A stretch of DNA of 13,442 nucleotides, taken from assembly GCA_964564595.1 (NCBI GenBank), contig CAZMCA010000088.1, positions 1 to 13,442 on the forward strand, written 5' to 3'. Source of the DNA: JBEVOS01 sp964564595. GTDB lineage: Bacteria; Pseudomonadota; Alphaproteobacteria; Caulobacterales; Aquidulcibacteraceae. Positions within the stretch are counted from its first letter, which is position 1. Each line of letters starts with the position of its first letter. The translations under genes were made by a program, and so were the position numbers. Below, piece after piece: positions 13,362 to 13,442 of this stretch. The notes beneath the pieces were generated by a model. It was not told where the DNA came from. It saw nothing but the letters and a program-made list of their open reading frames with translations, and did no database searches.

Positions 13362-13442
13362 TCGGCGCCCCTCGGATTTCTTCCCACGGCGTCTTTAGAG
13401 GGTTCAGACCGCGCGGAAAAGACGATTGCGCCGCCGTGATCG

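Noticed and set aside
12531..13439. 302-codon plus-strand open frame opposite the TIR gene
   Set aside because: It is an Arg/His/Pro-rich shadow of the TIR coding frame with no recognisable motif.

Overview
The window is GC-rich, densely packed chromosomal DNA. It looks like an alphaproteobacterium, and a Caulobacterales/Hyphomonadaceae-like genome is my best guess. The reasons are the fused CysN-CysC protein, the TorF-type porin pair, the GC-biased codon usage (which creates long antisense shadow ORFs), and a GC-rich interspersed palindrome between convergent genes. The taxonomy is inferred from gene content and style; no rRNA is present. I see no tRNA, CRISPR array, insertion sequence or phage gene, and no gap between genes reaches 300 bases.

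Layout. 1-1011 (minus): a Nudix hydrolase followed by the N-terminal 132 residues of serine acetyltransferase CysE, which runs off the left edge. 1066-2117 (plus): a VOC/glyoxalase-fold protein and a YdjA-type nitroreductase. 2131-2272: an inverted pair of REP-like palindromic elements between convergent genes. 2279-3794 (minus): the queuosine enzyme QueF and, downstream of it, an exported cyclase-family hydrolase. 3862-6409 (plus): an SDR oxidoreductase, then two paralogous TorF-family outer-membrane proteins, ending at a strong intrinsic terminator (6447-6486). 6496-7401 (minus): hydroxymethylglutaryl-CoA lyase. 7538-11771 (plus): a tight run of five genes, cysD, a 60-residue unknown ORF, a SAM methyltransferase, cysNC and rsmD, with junctions of -1, +2, -1 and +19 bases. 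11781-13361 (minus): a membrane-anchored TIR-domain protein with a repeat-like C-terminal half.

Functional links. CysD and CysNC activate sulfate to APS and PAPS, and CysE makes O-acetylserine, which accepts the reduced sulfur, so both ends of the window serve cysteine synthesis. The small ORF and the methyltransferase between cysD and cysNC break the usual cysD-cysN adjacency, and their overlapping junctions suggest coupled expression. The other genes are housekeeping or general metabolism: tRNA queuosine, 16S rRNA methylation, and leucine or HMG-CoA breakdown.

The least explained items are the TIR-TM-repeat protein, the 60-residue ORF with its methyltransferase neighbour, the altered metal motif of the exported cyclase-family protein, and the mutually exclusive hairpins between the two porin genes. 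A 10-N assembly gap lies inside the CysC domain and probably under-represents the true sequence by six bases. I do not find convincing evidence of a complete new multi-gene system.
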